Positions 1 through 7,543 of a DNA stretch of 25,336 nt are shown here, one piece after another (positions within the stretch are counted from its first letter, which is position 1; every line of letters begins with the position of its first letter). A program made the position numbers and the translations under genes. Below the pieces are notes generated by a model that was not told the origin of the DNA, made no database searches, and worked only from the letters and a program-made list of their open reading frames with translations. Source of the stretch: Anaerolineae bacterium (GTDB lineage Bacteria; Chloroflexota; Anaerolineae; B4-G1); NCBI GenBank assembly GCA_030612185.1, contig JAUWOI010000006.1, forward strand, positions 1-25,336. Direction: 5' to 3'.

Positions 1-1
1 C

Positions 2-319
2 CCCTTCAACGAAGAGGTCACTGTGCCCATCCGCACCACGCTCCCTATCTCGACGGTCGTGGTCATCCCCATCAACGCCGGACCGCTGGGCACTTTCGAC
101 ATAGACGTGCCCATCCGCACTGTCATTCCGATAGACCTGGATGTCGCTGTGCCGGTCAGCCGGACGGTGGGCATCGCCACCACGGTGTCGTTGAACGTGG
201 ACGTGCCAATAGAGATCCCCATCGCCGACACACCGCTGGTCGGGTACCTGGAGGAACTGGACGCGGCGCTGGCCCAGGTAGAGGCGCGACTGAGACAGCC
301 GTTTGGCGGCGGAGATTGA
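2..319 (+). CDS. C-terminal end of an unknown protein with repeated Val-Pro-Ile beta-like motifs (5' end outside window)
   Basis: The frame is open from the left edge, so this is the 3' part of a gene; a GTG at 23 is an internal possibility but has no ribosome binding site. The visible 105 residues contain short alternating hydrophobic units (VPIRTTLPI, IPINAG, VPIRTVIPI, VPVSRTVGI, VPIEIPI), each about 15-20 residues apart, which suggests a repetitive beta-strand domain. A short charged helix follows (EELDAALAQVEARLRQ). I do not recognise the family. The missing N-terminus might hold a membrane anchor, but that is a guess. The stop codon overlaps a TTGACG that looks like the -35 box of the next transcription unit. 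Confidence 0.6.
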   Translation, partial: PFNEEVTVPIRTTLPISTVVVIPINAGPLGTFDIDVPIRTVIPIDLDVAVPVSRTVGIATTVSLNVDVPIEIPIADTPLVGYLEELDAALAQVEARLRQPFGGGD

Positions 320-345
320 CGGGCTACGCCGCCGGTTGTTATAAT
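316..345 (+). promoter_or_regulatory. Probable sigma-70 promoter split from its gene by the insertion sequence
   Basis: TTGACG (316-321) and TATAAT (340-345) are separated by 18 bp, a near-consensus housekeeping promoter pointing right. The insertion sequence begins 2 bp after the -10 box. Without the element and one copy of its target duplication, the promoter would lie about 20 bp upstream of the alkyltransferase ribosome binding site. It is therefore probably the ancestral promoter of that gene, and now reads into the antisense strand of the transposase. Confidence 0.55.
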
Positions 346-346
346 T
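339..346. repeat. Left copy of the IS target-site duplication
   Basis: The sequence ttataatt here is repeated exactly at 1541-1548, directly outside the right inverted repeat. The duplicated site contains the TATAAT hexamer, so the element copied a -10 box when it inserted. Confidence 0.85.
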
Positions 347-1540
347 TTCTCTACCGTACATTTCCACCGAGTTGCGCGGGTTGGAAGAGAAAGTACACGT
401 CAAAAGGCAACCCACGTTTCAACACGTGCTTGAGCCAGTCAAGACCAAGACGAAACAAACTCTTGTCAACTCGGTCGGTGCGGTCAATGAGCCCGGTTTT
501 GCCCTGAGCAGCGACAAACAGACCGAAGCATATCATCCAGATGTAGGCCAGGCACGCCGCAATCAAGAGCCGACTGACGCGGATGGGGTCAGAGAGATGA
601 CTTTTGTGGATGTGAAAACCACGACTTTTCTGGTCGGAGAAGAAGGTTTCGATACGAAAGCGGCGCTTGTAGAACCAGCAGGCCCGGCTGCCATTGGGCA
701 GATCCGTGATCAAGTAGATGGGCTCTTCGTAGGTGGCTCCCCACCACGCCACCAGATTGAGCGACAGCGCTGCTTTTTGGGTGAAAGCGACCTGATAGGC
801 AGTCACGAGGCTCCCCTGCTGCTTGGAAAAGGAGCCCACTTTGCGCCAGACCTGCCCTTGCCGCACCTTGATATTGGGGGACGTCCGCAACACGAAAGAC
901 CAATCGGTCTGGGTTTGCACCCATTCCACCATCTCCGTGTCGTCATACTCACCATCGCCCAACAAGACCACTTCGGCCCCCTCTGGGATGAGCGGCACTA
1001 CTTTCTGCAGCACTTTTACGTGCACAGCCGCCGGAGCGTGCCCTTTCTTGCCTTTGTAGACCACCCAAGCCAGAGGCAATGCCCGCTTGCGATAGATGAC
1101 TCCTACCATCAGCACCATACAGCCACGCCCGATAGTGCTCCCATCCATCGCCAAAACCAGGGGCGCACTCGCCAACGCTGCCAATATCTGCCGCGCAAAC
1201 GGCATGTACGTCACTTCTACCTCGATCTTCTCGTGCTTGACCCAGCGCCGCATACGCATCTCGGTACTTTTCTCTTTCGCATCCGTAGGCACTTCTCCAC
1301 TCATCACGGCCAACTGGGCTTTGTGGCTCATCACAATGCCGGTGATCATCATCGCCAAGGTCACAACATGGCCTTGTCTGTGCATCTTGAGCTGGCGCTT
1401 GAGTGTTTGCAGCACTTTGGTGTATACTCTATATCGGTCAGTCATGGGGTCCTCCTGTTCGTGGTTTTGGGTGAACAGAAGTTTACCCCATGGCTGGCTT
1501 TTCGCCATTCTGTCAATTAATCATTTTGTACGGTAGAGAA
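347..1540 (-). mobile_element. Complete IS4-family insertion sequence, 1194 bp
   Basis: The ends are perfect 14-bp inverted repeats: ttctctaccgtaca at 347-360 and its complement at 1527-1540. They are flanked by an 8-bp direct repeat, ttataatt, at 339-346 and 1541-1548, which is the target-site duplication. One transposase gene on the minus strand fills the element, and its TAG stop lies inside the left inverted repeat. All parts are intact, so the copy is probably recent and may be active. The family assignment rests on the DDE residues and the Y-(2)-R-(3)-E-(6)-K signature of the transposase. The subgroup was not determined. Confidence 0.93.
351..1445 (-). CDS. IS4-family DDE transposase
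   Basis: This enzyme catalyses cut-and-paste transposition of the surrounding element. From the chosen ATG the protein is 364 residues. The first catalytic Asp sits in LAMDGSTIGRG (about residue 101), the second in LLGDGEYDD (about 164), and the Glu in YKRRFRIETFFSDQK (about 266), which fits the IS4 signature Y-(2)-R-(3)-E-(6)-K exactly. The start at 1445 was chosen because AGGAGG stands 5 bp upstream (1451-1456). The frame is open to 1508 but has no ribosome binding site there. The stop codon is formed within the terminal inverted repeat. No frameshift or internal stop is seen, so the gene appears functional. Confidence 0.92.
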   Translation of the reverse strand: MTDRYRVYTKVLQTLKRQLKMHRQGHVVTLAMMITGIVMSHKAQLAVMSGEVPTDAKEKSTEMRMRRWVKHEKIEVEVTYMPFARQILAALASAPLVLAMDGSTIGRGCMVLMVGVIYRKRALPLAWVVYKGKKGHAPAAVHVKVLQKVVPLIPEGAEVVLLGDGEYDDTEMVEWVQTQTDWSFVLRTSPNIKVRQGQVWRKVGSFSKQQGSLVTAYQVAFTQKAALSLNLVAWWGATYEEPIYLITDLPNGSRACWFYKRRFRIETFFSDQKSRGFHIHKSHLSDPIRVSRLLIAACLAYIWMICFGLFVAAQGKTGLIDRTDRVDKSLFRLGLDWLKHVLKRGLPFDVYFLFQPAQLGGNVR

Positions 1541-1548
1541 TTATAATT
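1541..1548. repeat. Right copy of the IS target-site duplication
   Basis: The sequence ttataatt is identical to 339-346. The TATAAT at 1542-1547 lies 21 bp upstream of the alkyltransferase start. No good -35 hexamer lies 16-18 bp upstream inside the element end, so any hybrid promoter here would be weak. Confidence 0.85.
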
Positions 1549-1568
1549 AATAAGGGAGACCGAATAGT

Positions 1569-2147
1569 ATGGGAGACGTGGAAAGTGTTACACTGAAGCC
1601 AGTCTCGTATGTGCTCGTGCTATCTGCTTTTGGCACGCTGGGCATCGTTTGGCGGGGAACTGAAGAAGGGCCAAAGGTGAGTCGCGTATTGCTCCCCGAT
1701 GAGCAGACTCCGGCGCAGGACCTTGTCGGTATGACCTTCCCTGATGCTAACTCACTATCGTGCCCTGCGATTGTGGAACTTGGCGCACGAATTCAATGCT
1801 TTCTTGAGGGAGACGCCGTTGTCTTTGAACTGGACCTTATGGCGCTTGAAAGGTGCTCTGAGTTTCAAAGAAGGGTACTTCTGGCTGAACACAGGATTCC
1901 TCGGAGTTGGGTAAGTACCTACGGGAGGATTGCGAGAAGTTTGGGAGTCCCTGGAGGTGCAAGGGCGGTTGGCGGGGCCCTAGCGCGCAACCCTTTTCCC
2001 ATCATCATTCCCTGCCACCGGGCGATCAGATCAGATGGTCAACTGGGCGGATTTCAAGGTGGCCTCAAAATGAAGCAATCTCTGCTTGAACTTGAAGGGG
2101 TAGAGGTCGCACAGACGGGGAAGGTGCTTACGGACAGGCTTTACTAA
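1569..2147 (+). CDS. ogt: Methylated-DNA--protein-cysteine methyltransferase (O6-alkylguanine-DNA alkyltransferase)
   Basis: This is a suicide DNA-repair protein that moves the alkyl group of O6-alkylguanine to its own cysteine. At 192 residues it has the usual length. The C-terminal DNA-binding domain (about 95-180) holds the helix-turn-helix segment VSTYGRIARSLG and the active-site stretch NPFPIIIPCHRAIRSDG, with PCHR at 148-151 and acceptor Cys149. GGFQGGLKMKQSLLELEG follows, as in Ogt/Ada-C proteins. The N-terminal 90 residues are divergent and lack obvious motifs. GGGAG lies about 10 bp upstream of the ATG. The insertion sequence ends 28 bp upstream and has separated the gene from its probable promoter. 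The symbol ogt is by family resemblance. Confidence 0.9.
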   Translation: MGDVESVTLKPVSYVLVLSAFGTLGIVWRGTEEGPKVSRVLLPDEQTPAQDLVGMTFPDANSLSCPAIVELGARIQCFLEGDAVVFELDLMALERCSEFQRRVLLAEHRIPRSWVSTYGRIARSLGVPGGARAVGGALARNPFPIIIPCHRAIRSDGQLGGFQGGLKMKQSLLELEGVEVAQTGKVLTDRLY

Positions 2148-2163
2148 TGTTTGTGGACAATTC

Positions 2164-2192
2164 TTGCCCCAAAATAGCATCGCTGGTATAAT
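2164..2192 (+). promoter_or_regulatory. Sigma-70 promoter of the two-component operon
   Basis: TTGCCC (2164-2169), a 17-bp spacer and TATAAT (2187-2192) lie 17 bp after the alkyltransferase stop. TGG directly before the -10 box gives an extended -10. The expected start point is near 2199, followed by a leader of about 30 nt. Confidence 0.72.
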
Positions 2193-2230
2193 TAAACAAA
2201 CGACCATAAGAGGAAAGGTTGGATTATCGG

Positions 2231-3613
2231 ATGGCCTGGCTGCGAGACGTTCTCGCTGCTCATCAATTGATGCTGGCACTTTTACATGGACAGGCTTTTT
2301 TCGTGCTGGGTCTCTCGATTGTTTTCCTGGCCCGCCGCAGTGCACGACTGGAGGTCGCCCGTGGTCTTTCACCGCTGGCGGCCTTCGGGTTTTGTGAGGC
2401 ATTGGTGGCCTGGAGTCCTGTGTGGCTGGTGTCCTCGGGTGCTTCGGCTCTCCTGCTCGCCTGGCTACGGCTGCTTCTCCTGGGTGTTGGCTACGCTTTC
2501 CTGTTGGCTTTCGCTTTGCAGACCCTCGTGCCGCTGGAAAGGCGGCGGTGGGAGTGGTGGGTGTTTGCTGGCGGTCTCTTTGCGCTGTGGCTGACCGGCT
2601 TGGTCGTCGCCCGCCTGGCCCATGTGCCAGCGGAGCAGGTGTGGCTCGGCGGCGAGATCGCTGCGCGCTACGGGCTGGCGCTGCCCGGTGGTCTGTTAGG
2701 GGCGTGGGGGCTACGCCGCCAGACCTACCGTACCATCGAGCCCGAACGGCTGCCACAGGTCAAACCCTCCCTGCGTTTTACCTGGTTTGCGCTGGGGTTC
2801 TTTGCCCTGTTCGGAGGACTGATCGGGCCGGCTGCCCCTTTTTTTCCCGCCAGTTGGCTCAACCAGGAGGCTCTTTTGCGGGCGCTGGGCATCCCGATTT
2901 CGCTCTTCCGCGGTTTGTGTGGCGTCGCTATCACCTATGGGATCGTGCGGGCGCTGGGTGTGGTCCTGAGAGAGATCGAACTCTGGCTGGAGAGCGTAGA
3001 ACGAAGGCAGTCGCTGGCCCGCGAGCGGGAGCGCATAGGGCGGGAGTTACATGACGGCATCATCCAGTCCATCTACGCTGCCGGGCTGATGCTGGAGGGA
3101 GCCCGCCACGGTATCCCTGACGAGCCGGAGATGGCGCGTACCCAACTGACGCGCGCGATTGGGAGCCTGAATCAAACCATCCAGGACATTCGCCGCTACA
3201 TCTTCGACCTGCGCGGCGAGATGCCACACGATGACCTTGAGGTGGGGTTGAGCAAGATACTCAGGGACTTTCGCGTCAACACGCTGCTGGAGACAGAGTT
3301 CGCTGTGGAGGGTGAGGACACACGGATGCTGGGGGCCGAGCGCCGGCAGCATATCCTTCAAATCGCGCGCGAAGCGTTGACCAACGTGGCCCGGCACGCA
3401 CAGGCCCGGCAGGTCGAAGTACACCTGCGGTACGGTATCAGTGCGTTGCAACTCCGCATCTCCGACGATGGCGTCGGGCTCTCGGCGCTGCCGATCAACG
3501 GGGGGCACGGACTGCGCAACATCCGCGAGCGAGCGCGTTTGCTTGATGGCCTGCTGGACATTGACACTGCGCCGAACAAGGGCATGACCCTGATCCTCAC
3601 CGTGCCCTATTGA
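2231..3613 (+). CDS. Membrane sensor histidine kinase, NarL/DegS type (HisKA_3)
   Basis: This kinase should autophosphorylate on histidine and pass the phosphate to the response regulator encoded 31 bp downstream. From the ATG at 2231 it has 460 residues. The first ~250 residues hold about seven hydrophobic segments and no recognised ligand domain, so the stimulus may be sensed in or near the membrane. A short linker leads to the HisKA_3 box [16 protein letters not shown] (phospho-His about 274). The ATPase domain has the N box [11 protein letters not shown] (Asn about 385), the G1 box DDGVG (about 412-416) and [11 protein letters not shown] (about 425). A TTG at 2219 in the same frame abuts the AGGAAAGG motif too closely, so the ATG 12 bp downstream is preferred. 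The signal is unknown. Confidence 0.88.
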   Translation: MAWLRDVLAAHQLMLALLHGQAFFVLGLSIVFLARRSARLEVARGLSPLAAFGFCEALVAWSPVWLVSSGASALLLAWLRLLLLGVGYAFLLAFALQTLVPLERRRWEWWVFAGGLFALWLTGLVVARLAHVPAEQVWLGGEIAARYGLALPGGLLGAWGLRRQTYRTIEPERLPQVKPSLRFTWFALGFFALFGGLIGPAAPFFPASWLNQEALLRALGIPISLFRGLCGVAITYGIVRALGVVLREIELWLESVERRQSLARERERIGRELHDGIIQSIYAAGLMLEGARHGIPDEPEMARTQLTRAIGSLNQTIQDIRRYIFDLRGEMPHDDLEVGLSKILRDFRVNTLLETEFAVEGEDTRMLGAERRQHILQIAREALTNVARHAQARQVEVHLRYGISALQLRISDDGVGLSALPINGGHGLRNIRERARLLDGLLDIDTAPNKGMTLILTVPY

Positions 3614-3644
3614 GCGTTGGTCATTGTTCATTGAAAGAGGTGGT

Positions 3645-4295
3645 ATGACACTCAGAATTATCATCGTGGACGACCACGAGGTGGTGCGGCTTGGCCTGCG
3701 CACGTTCCTTGAACGCCATCCCGATTTCACAGTCGTGGGCGAGGCTGCTATGGCTAAGGAGGCTGTTCAGAAGACTCTGCTTCTTCGTCCCAATGTCGTG
3801 GTGATGGACATCCGGCTGCCAGGTGGGAGCGGCATTGATGCCTGCCGGAAGATCGTCGAGCAGGCACCAGAGGCCAAAGTTATCATGCTCACCTCTTATG
3901 CCGAGGACGAGATGCTGTTCGACGCCATCGCTGCCGGGGCGTGTGGCTATGTGCTCAAGCAGATCGGCAGCGACGATCTGGTCCGGGCAATAGAGACGGT
4001 GGGGGAAGGGGAGGCGCTGTTGGATCCGGCGCTCACGCAGCGGGTTTTCGCCCGCGTGCGCGAAGCGGCGCGCAAAGAGCAAGAGGAGGCTTTCACTGGT
4101 CTGACCGACCAGGAAATGCGTGTTTTAGCCCAGGTATCTGAGGGCAAGACGAACCGGGAGATTGCTGGGGTGATGTTCCTGGGCGAGGGGACGGTACGTA
4201 ACTACGTCAGCAGTATTCTGAGAAAACTGAATCTGACAAATCGTGCTGAGGCCGCTGCTTACGCCGTGGAGCATAATTTGAAGGATTTTCTCTAA
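3645..4295 (+). CDS. Response regulator, NarL/FixJ family (REC + LuxR-type HTH)
   Basis: This is the DNA-binding partner of the preceding kinase and has 216 residues. The receiver domain (1-120) has the acidic pair DD at 9-10, phospho-acceptor Asp55 in [12 protein letters not shown], Thr83 in MLTSYAEDE and Lys105 in GYVLKQIG. The C-terminal LuxR/GerE helix-turn-helix begins at [20 protein letters not shown] and runs through [14 protein letters not shown]. The ATG at 3645 was chosen because AGAGG lies 4 bp upstream and the VDDH motif then starts at the normal distance; a TTG 21 bp upstream is less likely. The spacing to the kinase (31 bp, no terminator) indicates one transcript. Target genes cannot be named from sequence. 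Confidence 0.9.
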   Translation: MTLRIIIVDDHEVVRLGLRTFLERHPDFTVVGEAAMAKEAVQKTLLLRPNVVVMDIRLPGGSGIDACRKIVEQAPEAKVIMLTSYAEDEMLFDAIAAGACGYVLKQIGSDDLVRAIETVGEGEALLDPALTQRVFARVREAARKEQEEAFTGLTDQEMRVLAQVSEGKTNREIAGVMFLGEGTVRNYVSSILRKLNLTNRAEAAAYAVEHNLKDFL

Positions 4296-4297
4296 CG

Positions 4298-4322
4298 CCG
4301 TTGGACCAGAACGGACGGCGAG
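4298..4322 (+). terminator. Weak hairpin after the response regulator
   Basis: The arms cgccgt and acggcg, with an alternative inner ccgtt/aacgg pairing, form a GC-rich hairpin a few bases after the stop. No T tract follows, so it may stabilise the mRNA end rather than terminate transcription on its own. Confidence 0.35.
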
Positions 4323-4364
4323 AAAAGGACTTCCGAGCGGTTGTTACTCAGGCTACTCGTGATA

Positions 4365-4527
4365 CGTCATTCCGAGCTACGCGTGGCGCGAACGCGAATG
4401 CGCCACTCATTGTGCAATGACAGGATGTCATTAGTAGGAGCGAAGCGACGAGGAATCTCGCTTTGTCGGGAGAGATAGTATCGCCAACGACGAGATTCTT
4501 CGCTCCCTCCGGTCGCTCAGAATGACG
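4365..4527. repeat. REP/MITE-like imperfect inverted repeat, about 163 bp
   Basis: The ends are cgtcattccgagc (4365-4377) and gctcagaatgacg (4515-4527), which are complementary with one mismatch. A second pair of arms lies inside: gagcgaagcgacgaggaatctcg near 4438-4461 against cgagattcttcgctccctccgg near 4492-4512. The core gtcattctgagcg...gaagaatctcg resembles a widespread family of dispersed non-coding repeats in environmental bacterial genomes; that is from memory, not a search. There is no coding potential. The element separates the response regulator from the terminator of the opposing operon. Confidence 0.7.
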
Positions 4528-4556
4528 ATGCCTGAATAGATCCCGGGCGTAAATGA

Positions 4557-4589
4557 AAAGCGGGTTGCGATGGACTCGCAACCCGCTTT
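4557..4589 (-). terminator. Strong hairpin terminator at the end of the ABC operon
   Basis: A perfect 14-bp stem (4557-4570 with 4576-4589) closes a 5-nt loop. Read on the minus strand, the 3' arm ends in CTTTT and continues into TCATTTA, so it should terminate the binding-protein transcript. Read on the plus strand it is followed by GCGTTT, so weak bidirectional action is possible. Confidence 0.8.
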
Positions 4590-4595
4590 GCGTTT

Positions 4596-4617
4596 CGGTG
4601 AATTCAGGGATTCACCG
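4596..4617. terminator. Second short hairpin before the ABC operon terminator
   Basis: cggtgaat (4596-4603) and attcaccg (4610-4617) form a perfect 8-bp stem with a 6-nt loop, 16 bp downstream of the binding-protein stop on the minus strand. It could assist termination or protect the 3' end of the mRNA. Confidence 0.4.
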
Positions 4618-4633
4618 GATGCCTATGATCTGT

Positions 4634-6112
4634 CTAATAAGGTGCGGCGTCTGCCAGGTACTCGTCGCACGCCGCAACGGTGGCGTCCAGTTGCGCCTGG
4701 GCGTCCTCACCAGCCATGACGGCGACGAGCATCTCCGCGACGGCTGCACGGCACTCATCGTACCCTGCCACCGGCGACTCGATGCCGTAGTCCATTGCCA
4801 TGAAGGTGAAGGCCTTCGCGTAGGTGGGGTGCTCGGCGAAGTAGTCGGCCAGCAGATCTGCCGCTGCCTGGCGGGTGGGGAAGTAGCCGGTGCTGCTGGC
4901 CCACGTCGCCTGCTGCTCCGCTTCGCTCATCCACCTGGTGAACAGCCAGGCGGCCAACTGTTCCTCAGGGGTGCTCACGCAGATGGACTGGCTAGCGCCG
5001 TAGATGTTCAGTCGCGGCGCGTCGAGGTCGGCGCTGTGCGGCGGCGGGTTGACGCTCCAGTTGAAGCCCGCACCTTCGTCCACCGCCTGCCCGTAGTAGG
5101 ACAGACCGGAGATAGAACTGATGGTGAAGAGCACCCGGCCCGCGCCGAAGTCGGTCTGGTCGCCGTAGCGCTCCGTCGCCACCCCAGCGCAGCCGCGATC
5201 ATCCAGGTCCTTCAGGAAGGTCAGCGCTTCCAGACCCGCTGCATCATTGAAGACGTAGCCGGTGCCGTTCTCGTTGATGATGTTACCGCCCCGGCTGAAG
5301 GCGAAGGTGGCGAAGCGGGAGGCGTCAATGGAGTATTCGTAGCCGAAGACAGATCCCTCGCCAGTAGCACCGGAGAACGGCTGCTCGACGGCGGCACAGG
5401 ACATCTCGGCGAACTCCTCCCAGGTCTCGGGCGGGCCGTCGTAGCCCAGTTCGGCCAGCCAATCCTCGTTGTAGTACATCACCTCCATGGACTTGTAGGG
5501 CGGCCAGCCATAGCGAGCCTCGAACTGGGGTAGATAGTCGGCGCCCAGCGCGATGGGGAAGAAGTCGTCCAGTTCTGCCTCTGTGTAGCCCCACTGCTCG
5601 CTTTCTACGTAGGGGTCCAGTGCGACCAACGCTTCTTGCACGGCGTAGGTGGCAGCCTGATTCTGATAGGCCACTGCCATGCTGGGGAGTTGGTTGGCCG
5701 GGATGCCGGCGACCATCTTCTGATACAGGTCGTCGTAGCCGCCCTGGGATTCTCCCTGGACCGTGATGCTCCACTCGTTGGTGCGGTTGAACTCGTCAAT
5801 CAGGCTCAGCATGAGCTCCTCGCGGGAGCCGGTGTGCTGGTACCAGTAGGTCACCATTTGGCCGCTGGGGTCCAGATTCTCGATTTCACCGTAGATCTCC
5901 ACGTCGTAGGTCAACGGCACGGGGGTTGGCTCCGGCACCTCTGTCGGCTCCTCAGGCGCTTCGGTCGGTTCTGGTGGGGCCTCGGTTGGCGCAGGTGCCT
6001 CCGTCGGCGCAGTCGCCTCCGTTGGCGCCTCCGTCGGTTTGGCACACGATACTATGGAGGCCAAGATCAACCCCAAAACAATTACCACAGCTATTGGTTT
6101 ACGCACGTTCAT
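4634..6112 (-). CDS. ABC transporter extracellular solute-binding lipoprotein (family 1, sugar type)
   Basis: This 492-residue lipoprotein should capture a carbohydrate outside the membrane and deliver it to the two permeases encoded upstream. The N-terminus has a hydrophobic signal sequence ending in a lipobox-like SIVSC, with Cys23 as the lipidated residue. A 45-residue linker of TEAP/PTEAPPEP-type repeats follows, a style common in Chloroflexi lipoproteins. The mature domain has family-1 features such as GYDDLYQKMVAGIPANQLPSM near the N-lobe start, MEVMYYNEDWLAELGYDGPPETWEEF and the late AAWLFTRWMSEAEQQATWA...GYFPTR motif. AGGAGGAG lies about 9 bp upstream of the ATG. It is the last gene of the operon, and the substrate cannot be read from sequence. 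Confidence 0.9.
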   Translation of the reverse strand: MNVRKPIAVVIVLGLILASIVSCAKPTEAPTEATAPTEAPAPTEAPPEPTEAPEEPTEVPEPTPVPLTYDVEIYGEIENLDPSGQMVTYWYQHTGSREELMLSLIDEFNRTNEWSITVQGESQGGYDDLYQKMVAGIPANQLPSMAVAYQNQAATYAVQEALVALDPYVESEQWGYTEAELDDFFPIALGADYLPQFEARYGWPPYKSMEVMYYNEDWLAELGYDGPPETWEEFAEMSCAAVEQPFSGATGEGSVFGYEYSIDASRFATFAFSRGGNIINENGTGYVFNDAAGLEALTFLKDLDDRGCAGVATERYGDQTDFGAGRVLFTISSISGLSYYGQAVDEGAGFNWSVNPPPHSADLDAPRLNIYGASQSICVSTPEEQLAAWLFTRWMSEAEQQATWASSTGYFPTRQAAADLLADYFAEHPTYAKAFTFMAMDYGIESPVAGYDECRAAVAEMLVAVMAGEDAQAQLDATVAACDEYLADAAPY

Positions 6113-6135
6113 CGTTTTTTCTCCTCCTGAGTTAG

Positions 6136-6180
6136 ATTTGGTAAATTGGTAAACTGGTAAATTGGTAAATTAGTAAATTT
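6136..6180. repeat. Short degenerate tandem repeat (ttggtaaa)n
   Basis: Five near-identical 7-9-bp units (ttggtaaa, ttggtaaac, tggtaaa, ttggtaaa, ttagtaaa) lie between the second permease gene and the binding-protein gene. They are just upstream of the latter's ribosome binding site. There is no coding potential. In the mRNA it would be an A/U-rich unstructured spacer. Confidence 0.8.
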
Positions 6181-6223
6181 CCCTCGCATCACCCCCTTTT
6201 CCTGACGTTTCGCGTTTCACGCT

Positions 6224-7543
6224 TTACCCCTTGAGTCCTGTCGTAGCAATCCCTTCTGTGAACTGCTTCTGGGTGAAGAAATAGAACACCAGGATGGGGA
6301 TCGTCGTGATCACCGAGCCGGCCATGGTCAGTTGCGTCTCAGCCCCCGCTTCGGAGATGAAGCCAGATAACCCCACTGTGATGGGACGCCAGTCGGCTGT
6401 GCTGGTGACGATCAGTGGCCATTGCAACGAGTTCCAGGCCCAGATGCCGTTGAGGATGATCACCGTCATTATAGGCGCTTTTGAGATCGGCAGCACAATC
6501 TGCGTCAGGAAGCGCAGGTGACCACAGCCGTCAATCAGCGCCGCGTCGAACAACTCGTTGGGAATCTGGGCGAAGAATTGCCGTAGTAAGAAGACGGTGA
6601 AGGCGTTGACCATGAAGGGGATCGTCAGCGCAGTCCAGTTGTTGTACCACGCATTAGTTATGCCGAAAGTCTCCTTGAAGAAGCCCTCCAAAGCGACGAT
6701 GATCAGGTAGTCTGGAATCATGATCACCGTCCACGGGATCATGTAGGTCGCCAGGAAGGCCGTGAACAGAAGACCCTTAGCCGGGAACTGCATACGGGCA
6801 AAGGCGTAGGCTGCCAATGTGCCCGTTACTACTACCCCCACGACGGTCAACAACGTGGTGATGACGCTGTTCCGCGTGTACAGGGCGAAGTCTGCCTCTC
6901 TCCAGGCTGTGATGTAGTTGCCGAAGAACATGTACCACACATTCCACCCTTGCTTGACCACAAGATGGTCAGTACCTGCGCCTACCACCTTGAAGTGTGG
7001 TCCCCACCGGCCCCGGGGTGCTCCTTCGTAGTCTGGCCCTCCCCACTGTCCCAATTTGATGCGCGTGGTGAATTGCTCGGCCAGGCGCGAGTCCACGGTC
7101 AGAACAAACCGATCGTAGTTCTGTATCCCGTCATTGGTGGTATCCATCGCCAGGATCAGCACATTGAGGGGAAGCGTTAAGTCCTTCTTCTCAAGGCGCT
7201 CGGCCACAAGTTGGGACACTTCGTTCACAGGCATGGTGCCTTCCATCAGGGGGCTGAAGGAAGAGGTTGATCCGTGCCAGGCATCGGTCGGGTGTACATC
7301 CACCACGATTTCCTGCGCTAGTGACAGGTTGGTGTATGGATGCGTCGTCAAGCCCGCGGGCCAGAGCACTTTCTGGCTGTGTTCGCCGTAGGTCTTGGAC
7401 GCAGTGAGGAGCATCCACGCGAAGGGGAATATCGCCACGATAACGCCCAGGGTGAGAGCGAGGTACAGAAGACTCTGCACGATACCTCTACGCACTCGGT
7501 ACGCCCTCGAGTCATGTTTCGCAGTAGCCGTTGCACTAGCCAT
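6224..7543 (-). CDS. Sugar ABC transporter permease (MalG/LacG-like) with a large inserted extracytoplasmic domain
   Basis: This is an inner-membrane subunit of the carbohydrate importer. The 439 residues exceed the usual ~280 for MalG-like proteins. TM1 (about 21-48) and the WPAGLT motif (61-66) are followed by about 140 extra polar residues (67-208). The canonical NYITAW...LYTRNS motif (209-226) and the remaining five membrane segments then resume. The EAA motif DAALIDGCGHLRFLTQIVLP (333-352) should contact the ATPase. The C-terminus QKQFTEGIATTGLKG is typical. The insert would face outside the membrane. The gene overlaps the upstream permease by 8 bp, indicating translational coupling. No ATPase gene is nearby, so a shared ATPase is expected. 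Confidence 0.9.
   Translation of the reverse strand: MASATATAKHDSRAYRVRRGIVQSLLYLALTLGVIVAIFPFAWMLLTASKTYGEHSQKVLWPAGLTTHPYTNLSLAQEIVVDVHPTDAWHGSTSSFSPLMEGTMPVNEVSQLVAERLEKKDLTLPLNVLILAMDTTNDGIQNYDRFVLTVDSRLAEQFTTRIKLGQWGGPDYEGAPRGRWGPHFKVVGAGTDHLVVKQGWNVWYMFFGNYITAWREADFALYTRNSVITTLLTVVGVVVTGTLAAYAFARMQFPAKGLLFTAFLATYMIPWTVIMIPDYLIIVALEGFFKETFGITNAWYNNWTALTIPFMVNAFTVFLLRQFFAQIPNELFDAALIDGCGHLRFLTQIVLPISKAPIMTVIILNGIWAWNSLQWPLIVTSTADWRPITVGLSGFISEAGAETQLTMAGSVITTIPILVFYFFTQKQFTEGIATTGLKG

Noticed and set aside
372..1520. Long open frame antisense to the transposase
   Set aside because: It lacks a ribosome binding site and any family motif, and mirrors the codon bias of the clear transposase on the other strand.
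1518..1547. Strong hybrid promoter made by the IS right end and the duplicated TATAAT
   Set aside because: No good -35 hexamer lies 16-18 bp upstream of 1542, so only weak activity could be argued.
4553..5533. Open frame antisense to the binding lipoprotein
   Set aside because: It starts inside the terminator hairpin and has no recognisable motif; the opposite strand encodes a clear solute-binding protein.
6136..6180. Possible CRISPR-like array
   Set aside because: The units are only 7-9 bp, adjacent and without spacers, and no cas gene is present.
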